From Panaeolus papilionaceus (taxonomy: Eukaryota; Basidiomycota; Agaricomycetes; Agaricales), in contig JADNRZ010000007.1 in the NCBI GenBank assembly GCA_015501605.1, forward strand, positions 1,302,001-1,366,000: a stretch of 64,000 nt of DNA, in the 5' to 3' direction. The number at the start of each line of letters is the position of its first letter. The first letter of the stretch is position 1. The notes under the pieces were generated by a model that saw only the letters and a program-made list of their open reading frames with translations, did no database searches and was not told the DNA's origin. The position numbers and the translations under genes are program-made. Positions 35,543-45,861 of this stretch are shown here, piece after piece.

Positions 35543-36280
35543 ACATGAGGCGTGTTTCCCTTTTTTTTTCTTTCTTCCTGTTTTCCTTCAAATGTTGTAT
35601 TCTATTCTCGCTCCTGTGTATTTAACATAGCTTTCTTTTTTCATATGTACAATGTCTCTTTTTTTACTCCAAGACTTAGTATACATGATATGTCAGTCGG
35701 GCCGTTTTTGTTTTTGTTTTTGTTTTTTTTGCTTCTGCTCTGCCCATTGCTATTTATTGTATTTCCCCTATTTGCGACGCTGTCTGCACAATTTGAATCA
35801 ATGTCTGAGTTGTCATCTGTCATGAGATGATACACCAAACTTATTGAACATCTAGTTCTTGTTCAGTTTTTTGCTCCATGAATGAGAGGGATAAGACGAG
35901 TTAGTGGGTCGGATGGACTGAAACGTTGATCAGCTTAAATCTGCTGGATGATAATAGGGCGCAGGGTACCACAACTATGTGGTCCAGTAGGAACTGACTC
36001 CTACAGGGTTTATCAAATTCAGAGATCCATTCAGAGGCAAAACTACCAACAAAAAAGTTAGAATATAGTACATAAACAGGGTGCGCGATGTTAGGGGTTA
36101 ATATCCATGTGTATAATAACCTCCACTCAGTTCCATCCATCATCCACAGATACGTAGAAAGTCAAGGAACAACCCCATATCCGCATGAAAAAGAACAGGA
36201 GCTACATCGCTACTAGCCAACTATAAATATTTAGGACACTGTACTATCTCATAATAACACAACATCCCAATACTAGCGCT
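35543..36280. other. Convergent intergenic region, about 740 nt
   Basis: This separates two stop codons. It is T-rich near 35555-35640 and 35705-35735 on the plus strand, consistent with 3' UTR and termination sequence. No gene was seen. Confidence 0.5.
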
Positions 36281-38267
36281 TCAATCATCCTTCTTGGCCT
36301 TCCTGGGTGGAGGAGCCATATGGAATCCGTTCCCATTGCTAGCTCCATTTCCATTTCCATTGGAAGGGCTCGGAGACGCAGGGTAAGTCGCGTACGACGC
36401 GCCAGGAGCGGGAGTAGGAGGGACAGATTCAAAGCTGGTGACATCAGGAGCGGCAGAACCCTGGGTGGCCGCAGTTGGCAAGGGCGAATATGGCTGAGGT
36501 GCACCAGAGCTGAATGAGCGAGACGACAGAGGCGCAGGCCCGAATCCTGGGGTGCGAGGAGGACCAGAGGGAGGTGCCATGGGACTGCGCAGGGAACCTG
36601 GTGTTGGAGGGACTGGACCAAAGCCGGCTGATGGGAAGCCCATATTGGGAGTGCCCGGTGCGGGGGTACCGGGTCCAGAAGCCATGGGCGAGTTGAGGTA
36701 GGGCGATGCGGGCGAGAATCCGCTCAGGACGGGTGTTCCAGAGTAGCTAGAGTATGGGGAACCAGTACCAGGTGAACCTTCCACAGTCCAGCCAGATCCT
36801 TGTGGCACAATCTTGGTACGGGAGCGGAGTTCGCCTCCGCCCCATTTCGCGCGCAGTCCGACGCGAACACCCGATGATTCGGCTGCGACGATGCCTGCTT
36901 GTTGATCAGCTCCTGAAACAACTTCGACTGCACGAACGGTAACACGGATGGCGTAGCCCATGCACACAAAGACTCCACCAATGACGCCGACACATCGAAT
37001 CAAGAGTTGGACGAGGGTGGTCGTGCGTTGGTGGATGGTGATGGCAAGTGGGTCGAGTTCAAACTTGAAGAAAATACCAGGTGTACCACGGTCGTGTGAG
37101 ACTTCGCGGGTGTAGTGGGTTACACTGTACTGATTAGTCTCCAAAGGTGCGGAGCGAGGGGCGATGTAGGTAGTAGGGACGACGTGGAGGAAGTATTGAT
37201 AGGCGATGAAGTCTAAGAAAAGATGGTGAGTCAATGCCACCTCACAACAAGGAGAAACGTATGTACTTTGATCCGTGGCCTCGAAGGAGGCATCAAGTGG
37301 TTGGACAATATCGGGGAAATGAGGTCCAAAGGAGAATTCGTTGATCACATGTGAGAGATTCAGGACTGTGACCTCGAATCAGCTTCGGAAATGCAAAGGT
37401 GAGAAATGGAGGGACATACGCCTATGGTCGACATGCTCGTAGCTTGCATAACCATGACCCAGAGTTGTAATGTGAAGATTAGCTGTTAGGAAAGATCCGA
37501 GCATGAGTGGTGCGCTTCAAATCGGCTGGAGTATAACATACCTGTTACTTTTTTGACTTCAATAGTACCCAGAATTCTGCAAGCATCACCGCTAGAAACG
37601 TGTGCATAGGTGGGCTTGAAGGCGGGTTTTTTCCTTCTCAGGAACCAATCGAAGACACCACGAGAATTTTTGGATTGGGCAACGACTTGCTGCGCCGAGA
37701 GATCAGCAGCGTGCTCCCTGCAATGAGAGTGAATATTGATAGACTATGGCCCACAGAAGGACTCCTGCTTACCGTAGAGCAGTGGCTCGTCCGATATCAA
37801 ATGTTGTCTAGAACTCGAGTCAGTGAATCTAACCATTACCAGAAGACGTGCAATGAACGTACCCCATCTCTTCTTAAACCACCAGTTAAAAATAGACGGT
37901 CACCCATCGCATCCCTCAGGTCAACAGTCAGATCTATGCTCGCCTTTTAGAGTCAAGTTTAGATTTAAGGAGAGAGAGGCTTACATCCACAAGGCATAGC
38001 AATTGTCATATCCAGGTTAATGAACAGCCTACTATCTTTATTGTGGTCGACGTTGAAATTATAGACAGGCCATCCCCAGAGAAACTCGCCAATGTCGTTC
38101 AGCATGAGCAAAAAGGCGAGCAGAAACACAAAGAGGGTCACGAATCCTCTCGACTCTGTTCGACTTTTGTAGGACGAAGGTAACTTTGGAAATGCATCGA
38201 ACTTGGCCAAGGGTGCGACCGAGTCGAGCTTGTTGAGCAGAGATGACTCTGTAGTGGTGGTAGCCAT
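36281..38267 (-). CDS. ERV41: ER-Golgi vesicle protein Erv41/ERGIC2
   Basis: This is a transmembrane component of COPII/COPI vesicles that, with Erv46, retrieves ER residents. The N-terminal part reads LDAFPKL-like FDAFPKLPSSYKSRTESRGF. It is followed by a helix (TLFVFLLAFLLMLNDIGEFLWG) and luminal YNFNVDHNKDSRLFINLDMTIAMPC. Later exons contain CRILGTIEVKKVTANLHITTLGHGYAS, the family motif MNLSHVINEFSFGPHFPDIVQPLD and YFLHVVPTTYI. A second helix (LIRCVGVIGGVFVCMGYAI) is followed by a long Pro/Ser/Gly-rich cytoplasmic tail of roughly 170 residues. It ends RKAKKDD, so a KKxx dilysine retrieval signal closes the protein. The tail is longer than in yeast Erv41. The start ATG 38265-38267 gives MATTTTESSLLNKLDS. 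At least four introns are present. Confidence 0.85.
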
Positions 38268-39149
38268 TGTGAGAGGAGGGTACCGCACAACAGGCGGCTA
38301 TCTGGCCTTATGAGGTGGTGAAGAGCAAATGGCCAGCCAAAGATCAGAAAAGAGTAGCGTATAAAGTGCTGGCTACGTTCGTCGACGTGTCCTTATTTCC
38401 TCGTGACAGCGTTATTTCCGAAGTTTATTCGGCCCGCAACCCCATCTAATCTTATCTTATCATGACGTCCACATTCTCAGGACTAATAGTTATATCTGGA
38501 GTCCGGACCTGTCTGGATGGTAGAAGAGGATGTGATTGAGGCAAGATTGAGCAGTGCCAATGACCGAAACGATATTGGTCCTGGAATAGGGGGACTTGCC
38601 ACCCTCACTGGATCACGTATATGCCCCTGTTTGTAGCGTAGACTGCTTGCAGCAAGACCATTACACCGTGCCACAGTGTCCGAGTGTGTCTCCAGGACAC
38701 TAGGGGCACTCCAGTTCCTCTATTATATTTGACACTATAACCGTTGCGCGTTGTTATGGAGCAGAGGGGTTACTTTGCATAGCTGCCTATCAGTCTTCAC
38801 GGCTCGTGTAAACATTCTGTGCCCTAACGCTTTACGGCATGTTAAAGTTACAATAAGGGTTTATTTCACTGTCGTAGTGACAGGGTGGAATAATGAACAA
38901 GCACTCTTGGCTGGCTCACAGAACAATACAAATGCCACAAACGACAGCAGCCACTGATATGATCAAAGATGCAGTAGAAACCGAGCGCTTATTTGCTCTG
39001 CTGGGGGTTCCGAGTGTTGCCACAGGGAAAACGATCCCTGTGAACGTCGTAGACATAGTCTCTGTGCGCGTGGATAGGACGGTTTGAGTGCCACTGACCA
39101 CCTCGGTCACATCAGCGTATATGGGCCTTCTCAAACATTGCTTTCTTAG
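38268..39149. other. Intergenic region, about 880 nt
   Basis: I searched here for the missing 5' exons of the Nas6-like fragment (expected ankyrin wording such as TPLH.AA) on the plus strand and did not find them. No other gene was seen. Confidence 0.5.
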
Positions 39150-39761
39150 ATTGGTAGACTCTTGATTTCAAGAGGCGCAGATGTACGTGTCACCCGAGCA
39201 TAACAACAATATCTTCATGACCGAGGAATTCTCACCTTGTGTCTCCTGTTGTTTCTCAAGACCAACGCCAGGGATAAGGCCAACCAACTGCCGCTGTTAG
39301 TCCTTGTTCTTTTGTTCGCCTCATGACCTTATCTTCGTTCCAGCCATCGAGCTGCTACGACGGGCTCCATTGGGTTCATCCGAATGCTGCTGGATTCGTC
39401 GAACCCTTCAAACAAGCTCCGCCTCAACACGGCGGACAGAGTCGGTGAGAATATATTTGGATAATCGTCTGTCGATCCGTCAGAGTTTTTATGACCGTTT
39501 ATTACCGCCAATAGGGAACACTCCGTTGCATCTTGCAATGGACTCAGCCCATGCAGAGGCCGCCATTCTTCTTATCAATGCTGGAGCAGATCGGACTCGT
39601 GTATGCACCCCTCTACTTGTTATCGACTTTTACTATATCTCAATATTACGATCTAGGAGAACCTGGATGGAGAAACGCCAGAGAATGTTCCAGGAGTTGG
39701 TGGACAGGAGCAGAAGATGGCCCGTCAACATGTTATCGAACAATGTGGAAAACCGGAGTGA
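39150..39761 (+). pseudogene. 5'-truncated Nas6/gankyrin (26S proteasome assembly chaperone) fragment
   Basis: Five exons encode only the C-terminal ankyrin repeats of Nas6/PSMD10. They are 39150-39182 (IGRLLISRGAD), 39261-39295 (TNARDKANQLP), 39344-39444 (HRAATTGSIGFIRMLLDSSN and onward), 39515-39600 (NTPLHLAMDSAHAEAAILLI and onward) and 39657-39761 (ENLDGETPENVPGVGGQEQ, ending QHVIEQCGKPE). All junctions have GT/AG ends and the frame stays open through the last exon. The first three or so ankyrin repeats and any start codon are missing from the upstream 880 nt. It is therefore either a partial gene duplicate that has kept its frame, or a gene whose 5' part has been replaced. The full-length gene is presumably elsewhere. 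Confidence 0.75.
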
Positions 39762-41282
39762 GCTCCGGATACTCTATGGGGCTTTGTGGCTGAATTGCAA
39801 AGAAACTGGGATCCTTCCTTGTATGACTAACGAATGGCAAATAAATTAAGCTGAGACGAGTCGGGATGAGCTCAAACGATGCAATGGAAGAAGTGTGAGA
39901 ACGGCGACTACATGTGCACCGGAGTGGAGAATCATCACTCATCTGAGTCACGCCAACTTGACTGCGCTTACTCTCGATCCAGAGCCATATGACAGCATTT
40001 TATGGCAAGATCACTGGTTTATGCAAATTGAACAGGGATGGTGCGTCGTTTTGTGTGTCATAAGTGTTTTTCCAAAGGTCTGAGTAGCTGGAGCCCCCAT
40101 ACGTGGAGGCCAGGGTCGATGAGACATGACAAGATACCGTCCACGCTCCCGCAAACAATTGAATTTTCGAAACTCAACTAAGCGCCCAAGTTTTTGGTGC
40201 AGATAAGACATTTTCAGAGAACCTCGATCTGGGCCAATGCTCGTTGCCAACAAAGTTCTTGAAATGTCGTCATATAGCTCAATCGAACCATGAATCACCC
40301 AAGGGACCTTCATGAATCGGCGCTGAACGACAAAGATCAGCAACCGAACAAAGGGTCTGAATTTTAAAACTTGAAGACTGTTTGCCACAACCCCGTCTTT
40401 GTTTGCCAGGAGCCAGGGACAGCGGAGGGCGTGTTTCTATCCCATTGCGTGCTTGTATATAGCAAAGCGCCGAAGGACTGAAAATCAGAACCAGTAGAAG
40501 GGGTCAAATCAATCTGCACGACCGCGCGAGTGCGATTCGCCTCGAGAAGCAGTGCTCGAATGAGAGTTGGGCAGCGCGCTCGTCACTGTATTATTCTGTT
40601 ACCTTGTCTGTCATAATCCATTAGATTATTTAGTGGGGATACAGCACATGGCATGGACATATCATAGAAGGTTTATATGAGACGAATAAAACGTCTAAAC
40701 CCTCGGAGGGCTGCAATTCACCCTGTGGTTGCAATATGTGTGCAACACAAGTATCGAAGATAGAAATACGGCCACGATCGAACGGGAAGCACTGAAGTTT
40801 GGATTTCAGAGTCAGAAATGGAAATGGACCAAAGACAACGAAATGACCGAGATTAATTGCTTGCCATTACATATGTTCTGAGGTGGATGCTCCGGGATCG
40901 AATACACGCGATGACAAGGTCGTTTTTTTCTGTGGCTTGAAGTTGAAACCTCGAGGGTGGTTCGTCACTTACATAAGTTTAGGTTTTAGTGAAGTAGTCG
41001 GGAGTGTCCGACGGCGTTTGTCCTAGTCTGAGACTCTGAGTCTCCTGTAATCACATAACAAGAACAACCCTTAGTCGAACTCTACGTCTGCCTCTGTCTC
41101 TGCATTCAACTCTCAGTGTCTTCTCGCTTTCTGTTCTCAAGTGCGTCGCTTGGCCATTTCTATCTCCTCATGTATTGTACTTGATGTCTTTCCTGACTTT
41201 TCCCTCTCATCTAGCTATCCCGTCACCCACCAGCGAAATTGTTACAGTTATCTCTTGTGTTATAAGAAACATCTGATCTACA
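39762..41282. other. Accessory intergenic region, about 1.5 kb
   Basis: It carries the left direct repeat (40565-40842). Short open frames at 39850-40390 show no recognisable domain. The right part should contain the promoter and 5' leader of the trypsin-fold gene. Confidence 0.5.
40565..40842. repeat. Left copy of a ~280 bp direct repeat
   Basis: From AGTTGGGCAGCGC through ACTGTATTATTCT, GAGACGAATAAAACGT and GTGCAACACAAGTATCGAAG, the sequence matches 43261-43552 at roughly 80-85% by eye, in the same orientation. The partner lies directly 3' of the trypsin-fold gene. This copy is therefore probably the 3' flank of a lost tandem gene copy, although a solo mobile-element remnant is possible. 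Confidence 0.8.
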
Positions 41283-43155
41283 AGTAAGCCCTTTAACCTT
41301 TTTATTATCTCTCTTAGTTTCTGATCTTCCATTTCCTAGTGACTTCTAGCTCTACCCTCAACGTCGACCCCGACTTCCTTGAGCTGTGCCTTGACTCAGT
41401 AAATGATGATGTTGAATCCTCATTATCGATGTCTCTCTTCGCAAAGCTAGACATCTACGGGAACGGTTATACCGAGGAGGAAATCATGGTATCTGACCGG
41501 TCTCGCCTCACTAAATACTACCCTGCGGCGTACAAGGACTTCTATCGCCCAGTAACCCTCCATGTGTGTACAAGTCGGGCCCAGCCTGGAGAGAACGAAC
41601 AGGCCCGGAAGCATATCCTATCGCTCGCTCGATGCGACCGGTATATGACCATCCCATCGCTGAACAATGGGAGGTTATTGGAAAGAGGATATATGTGCTC
41701 CTCGACTCCCAAAATGTCAAGTGGACTTCGATGGACGCTGTCGCTTTTGCCGAAGAGGGGAATGCAGTGCCATTCTGCCCACTCCTTATATGGATCGGGG
41801 TCCATCCAACGTCTCTCTCCTACGACACTGCCGTGGCTGCGGCTGAGGACATCAAGAAGATCCTCACTCAAGCTGGCTTCCCCGAGATTGAAGTCGCGTT
41901 CCGTGAGTCAGTCGTCACCCGGTCTGTAGCACGGGGTCCCAAGTTGCTCCCCTTCGAGGCTCGCGACCCCATCACCATCCATGAAGTCGTCAAGCCCTTT
42001 ATGCCCACGCTTGGCCTCTCCATAGCGCCGCTGAAGGCGCCGTACTATGAAGGCACAGGCGCCCTATACTTCTGCGTCAGCAGCGCCAATAAGCGCACCG
42101 TCCTTCTCACCGCTGCCCACATCGCACATCCTCCCGCATCTGCCAAAATCTGCATGTCGGACAGTCCCAACAGGAACCCCGAGAAGATCATCGCAGTCGG
42201 AGGTGGTGGCCTTGACAAAGCTATCACGGGCATGCTGAGTGCAATTGGCAATCTCGCTAGATCGATTGACATCTGGAACGATGCTATTGCTAGGTTTCCC
42301 AAACCTGCCGAGGGTGAGGAAGAGGATGACGAGACGACTAAAATGCGCCAGAAGTACCTGGACCTGGTGGTCAAGGCGAAGAAGAAGATCGAGAAGATAG
42401 ACAAGCTTCACAGCAGTGTTACCAAGTATAGGGTGAACCAAGAGGAACACATCATCGGTTTTGTCCTCCATGTCGAACCCATCACCGTCAGCGATGGACC
42501 CCACAAGTTCACCCGCGACTGGGCGCTGGTCGAACTTTATGGGGAAATGATCGATTGGGACTCTTTTGAGGGCAACAAGGTCTATATTGGTACGTTTTCT
42601 ATTGCTAGCCACAGAATCATTTTGCGGCTTTAGCTAACTAATATATTTATCCTTGCAGGCGGGAACCTCTCGATGCCCGACTTCTGCACAATCATGTTCC
42701 CCAGACCTGAGGACCGGGCTGACTGTGTTTACCCGTGCGACGGTCCCCTCCAGGCCAATGGCATTGTGAAGGACGAGGATATGCGCTCGCCCCAGCAGCT
42801 CGACGCCGACGGCGAGAAGTGTCTCCACGTGGTGAAGAACGGTCTGGCTACGGGCACCACCGTCGGTCGCGTGAACGGGCTGCGCTCGTTCACTCGTGTC
42901 CGCACTGAAAGCGGCCTCATGGAGACATCTGTCGAGGTAGCCGTCCTGCCTTTCGACAACAAGAGGCGCGTCTTCTCTGCCCCTGGAGATTCTGGCGCCA
43001 TCGTCCTCGAGAGGGGCGGTGGCATCATCGGCATGATCACCAGCGGTAGCGGCACGACTGAAGATGTTGACATCACTTATGTGACTCCGTACTGGTGGCT
43101 TGATGAGCAGATCAAGAAACTCCTTCCCGACTGCTACCTCTACGATGTCGTCTAG
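41283..43155 (+). CDS. Trypsin-fold peptidase-like basidiomycete protein, frameshifted
   Basis: This is a member of a large Agaricomycete family with a chymotrypsin-like domain. N-terminal reading is LNVDPDFLELCLDSV, then KYYPAAYKDFYRPVTLHV. The frame then jumps by two bases inside GTGTGT at 41564-41569 and continues YKSGPAWRERTGPEAYPIAR, WIGVHPTSLSYDTAV and YEGTGALYFCVSS. The His box is TAAHIAHPP, a coiled section follows, and the Ser box is SAPGDSGAIV. The ending is DCYLYDVV and TAG. A 61-nt intron lies near 42590-42658. The start ATG appears to be split by a leader intron: A at 41283, then TG at 41340. The break is either a sequencing indel in the dinucleotide run or a real lesion. Substrate and localisation are unknown; no signal peptide is seen. 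Confidence 0.75.
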
Positions 43156-43260
43156 TAGATGGTGAGCTTGACACGGTATTCTGATTACGGAAATTTTAAG
43201 CTCATCAATGTGGTGGATGTAGTACGGTGTATCGTTTCGAGTGAGCTATAATTGACTTCA

Positions 43261-43552
43261 AGTTGAGCAGCGCAGTGGCCCCGTCCGCTCGCGACTGTAT
43301 TATTCTATTTCCTTTTCTGCTATATATAATTCCTTTGATTATTTAACAATGATACAGCAAATAGCATCGATATATCATAGAAAGCTTGCATGAGACGAAT
43401 AAAACGTTTAAACCCTCGGAGGGCCTCAAACCACCCTGTGGTCGCAATGTGTGTGCAACACAAGTATCGAAGATAGAAATCCGGCCGCAATCGAACGGCA
43501 AGCACTGAAGTTTGAATTTCAGAGCCAGGAATGGGAATGGATGAAAGACACT
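43261..43552. repeat. Right copy of the ~280 bp direct repeat
   Basis: This begins about 105 nt past the stop of the trypsin-fold gene and matches 40565-40842. It contains AT-rich stretches (TATATATAAT near 43321) absent from the left copy. Its position suggests it is the native 3' UTR/terminator of the gene. Confidence 0.8.
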
Positions 43553-43970
43553 CTAGTATGTGGTATTGATCATGAGACGGCCGCAAGGGATAAGAAAGGT
43601 GCGCGCGCTTTTAGAAATCCTGTACCCAGTGAGTGGCGGCGGCGCCTGCCATTACCGTTGCTGTGTTCTCGAGTTTAATAAGTAAATATTTATTGAATAA
43701 ACTAACTACTAACTACTTGACATTACATGAGGATGGGTGCAACAGGGGGATATAACTATCTACATTTACAGTTTAACTTCTTGGATTTGGATTTTATCAG
43801 GGTTTGATTTTGTACATTAAGAAAAGGTGGGATGCAACGAGAGTATATAATATAGAAAAGCATAAGAGCATAGGAGGATAGAGCAATATTGTCATAACAT
43901 GCAAAACGGGCTGTCAAAGGGGGTTTCAAAAGTAAGAGTCAGAGGCGCCGTCCGACGTCAAGTCGTTGGA
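43553..43970. other. Intergenic region, about 420 nt
   Basis: This lies between convergent genes. It is AT-rich around 43680-43880. No gene was seen. Confidence 0.4.
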
Positions 43971-44959
43971 TTAGATTTGGAGGCGCCTGACAGGTGTCCT
44001 GGAGAAACGAGGAATTCCTCTTGGGGACTTCGAAATTTGCGGCTTTATGGAAAGATCGCCGTTGGAATTATACCCCTTCGGTAATTGTGCTAGAATCTTG
44101 TATCCAGTGTCAAAGCGACCATCGTCCACATCTACGACTTCTATTGGCACTGTCCTTACCACGTCTAACATACTGAACGATGAGCCAAATGCGTCGTAAC
44201 CCTTGGAATTCAACATTGTGAGCATTGGAGCGGAACGATTCTCTCCCCGAGGAGTTGGACTGCATGAGCGCTGTCGAATAAGCAAATATTTCTTGGTTGA
44301 AAGTGGCAAGCGGGATTCCCTAGTTGGGGATGCGACACTCATTTCAGCCGACATGCCCATAGGCATATGATACCCTGACGAAGGCGTATCAAGAACGGAG
44401 AAGGTCGAATCGCATGATGAGGGAGAGGCTGTGAGAGAGGGGTATGAAGGTGTTATAGGGGTAGTAGGTTCAGGTGTGGTGGAGATTGGTGTTGAAACAC
44501 GCGAAGAGCGACGTGATGAGGAGGTGGGTGTGGGGGCCCTTGAGATTTCCTTGTCGTAGAATGCTTGTACTTCAGATGGATTGCTTGCTGAAGGCCATGA
44601 CTACAGTGGTAATAAAGAAGGGTTGAGACGAAGGTTAGGTAATATTAATGAAGTGATATAACGCACCTTTCTGTGTGCTTTTGGGGGCCTTGAGCGCACT
44701 AGCCTCTCGCCTGCTGAAATACACGGGTACAGCGTTCCCATTTCCACAGGTGCTACGCCATACCCTTCAAAGCTGTTACACTCGGCTGAGAACTCCACAT
44801 CTTCTTCATCTGCAAATGCGCAGGATGGGTAAGGTAGATAACGGAAAGTAAGCATCTTGATAGCTGAAAGACAGGTGTCGTACTAAAGCGACCATTAGTT
44901 CTGATAAACCTCTGGAGGTGAAGATTACTTACAGCGGTCGTATAGTTTTCGAACGTCAT
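43971..44959 (-). CDS. Uncharacterised Ser/Thr/Pro-rich protein
   Basis: I do not recognise a domain. Exons join as MTFENYTTA | YDTCLSAIKMLTFRYLPYPS, then EEDVEFSAECNSFEGYGVAP, RPPKAHRKV and SWPSASNPSEVQAFYDKEIS. A long Ser/Thr/Pro-rich disordered stretch (RRSSRVSTPISTTPEPTTPI) follows, and the C-terminal part contains VVRTVPIEVVDVDDGRFDTGYK, ending TPVRRLQI. The first intron was placed at GCT|GTAAGT...TTTAG|TACGAC, which keeps frame. The product is about 260 residues, with no signal peptide or membrane helix. The tail is rich in Arg-Ser-Pro and could be a phosphorylation target, which is inference. It shares its upstream region with the divergent DUF4139 gene. Confidence 0.62.
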
Positions 44960-45861
44960 CTCGATCGTGATAGTGAATATTATAGTAGTCGTGCTTCGTC
45001 GTCTCGGTCGTGTAACTTGTCGTGATAATCTGGTAAGGTGACTGGTAAAGAAAGAGAGGGCTTTATAAATTCATTCACGACGTGAATGGCACAATATATA
45101 GTATATTAGATAACGTGTTCTCTTTGTTTGAATCACATTATCGCGTAGCCACCCCGCCCAATTTATGTCCATTGTCTGTCATTCAAGACCCTTAATCATG
45201 AGGCCAGAGGCTCTGGCCACGGATTTTTGCGGCATAACTTTCGCCACTCGTTGTCTTCTTTATACATATTGGCTGAGAGCTCTTCTGATTAAACCTATCC
45301 CTTTCTAGTTCAATAAGCCACATACAAACACTGAAAGTACATACCGAAATGCGGGCCACAACTGATTATCACAAATGCTCCCGGAAAGCGCGCATTCACC
45401 GTAATGGTACTTGGGCAAAAAAAAATAAAAGGCAGGGACTCAGAACAGACCCTCTTGAAGCATATGCAGCTGTTACCTTCTGCGGTTTTTTTGCAGCAAT
45501 GCCAACTTGGCTCAATTGATCGCCTTATCAAAGTTTAAACATCAAATTTGAGATAGTACCCCTGCTGATTTCCGCTTTTGCTTGACTTGCGTTAGAATCT
45601 TAAGCCCAGAAGCTCTCCTGTCCTTTCGATGCTTAGTCGTCGAATCGACTTGAATTCCCTAGCCAGCTAAGTGCCCTCGAACCTTGAATCGTGATGAAGG
45701 ACCACTCGGCAAAACGCGAAAGGATACACGCCAGTGTCGGTTCCGCCAACTATGGACATCGTGGGAAGTATCGTTTGGAGTCAGAATCAAAGGCTATATC
45801 CCCTATAAAGTCCATACTATCACCCTTCCTGTTCAATTCCATCTCTCTTCCATCATTCATC
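44960..45861. other. Divergent promoter region, about 900 nt
   Basis: This is the shared upstream region of the Ser/Thr-rich gene (minus) and the DUF4139 gene (plus). TATA-like stretches are TTTATAAA near 45062 on the minus side and CCTATAAAG near 45803 on the plus side. No small gene was seen. Confidence 0.5.

Noticed and set aside
39850..40390. Open frames on both strands left of the direct repeat
   Set aside because: I tried to read them as a remnant of a sister trypsin-fold gene or a MYND-type zinc finger, but found neither the His/Ser boxes nor a full cysteine pattern.
40565..43552. Direct repeats as long terminal repeats of a retrotransposon
   Set aside because: There is no reverse transcriptase, integrase or primer-binding site between them, and the enclosed gene is a host-type family with its own intron.
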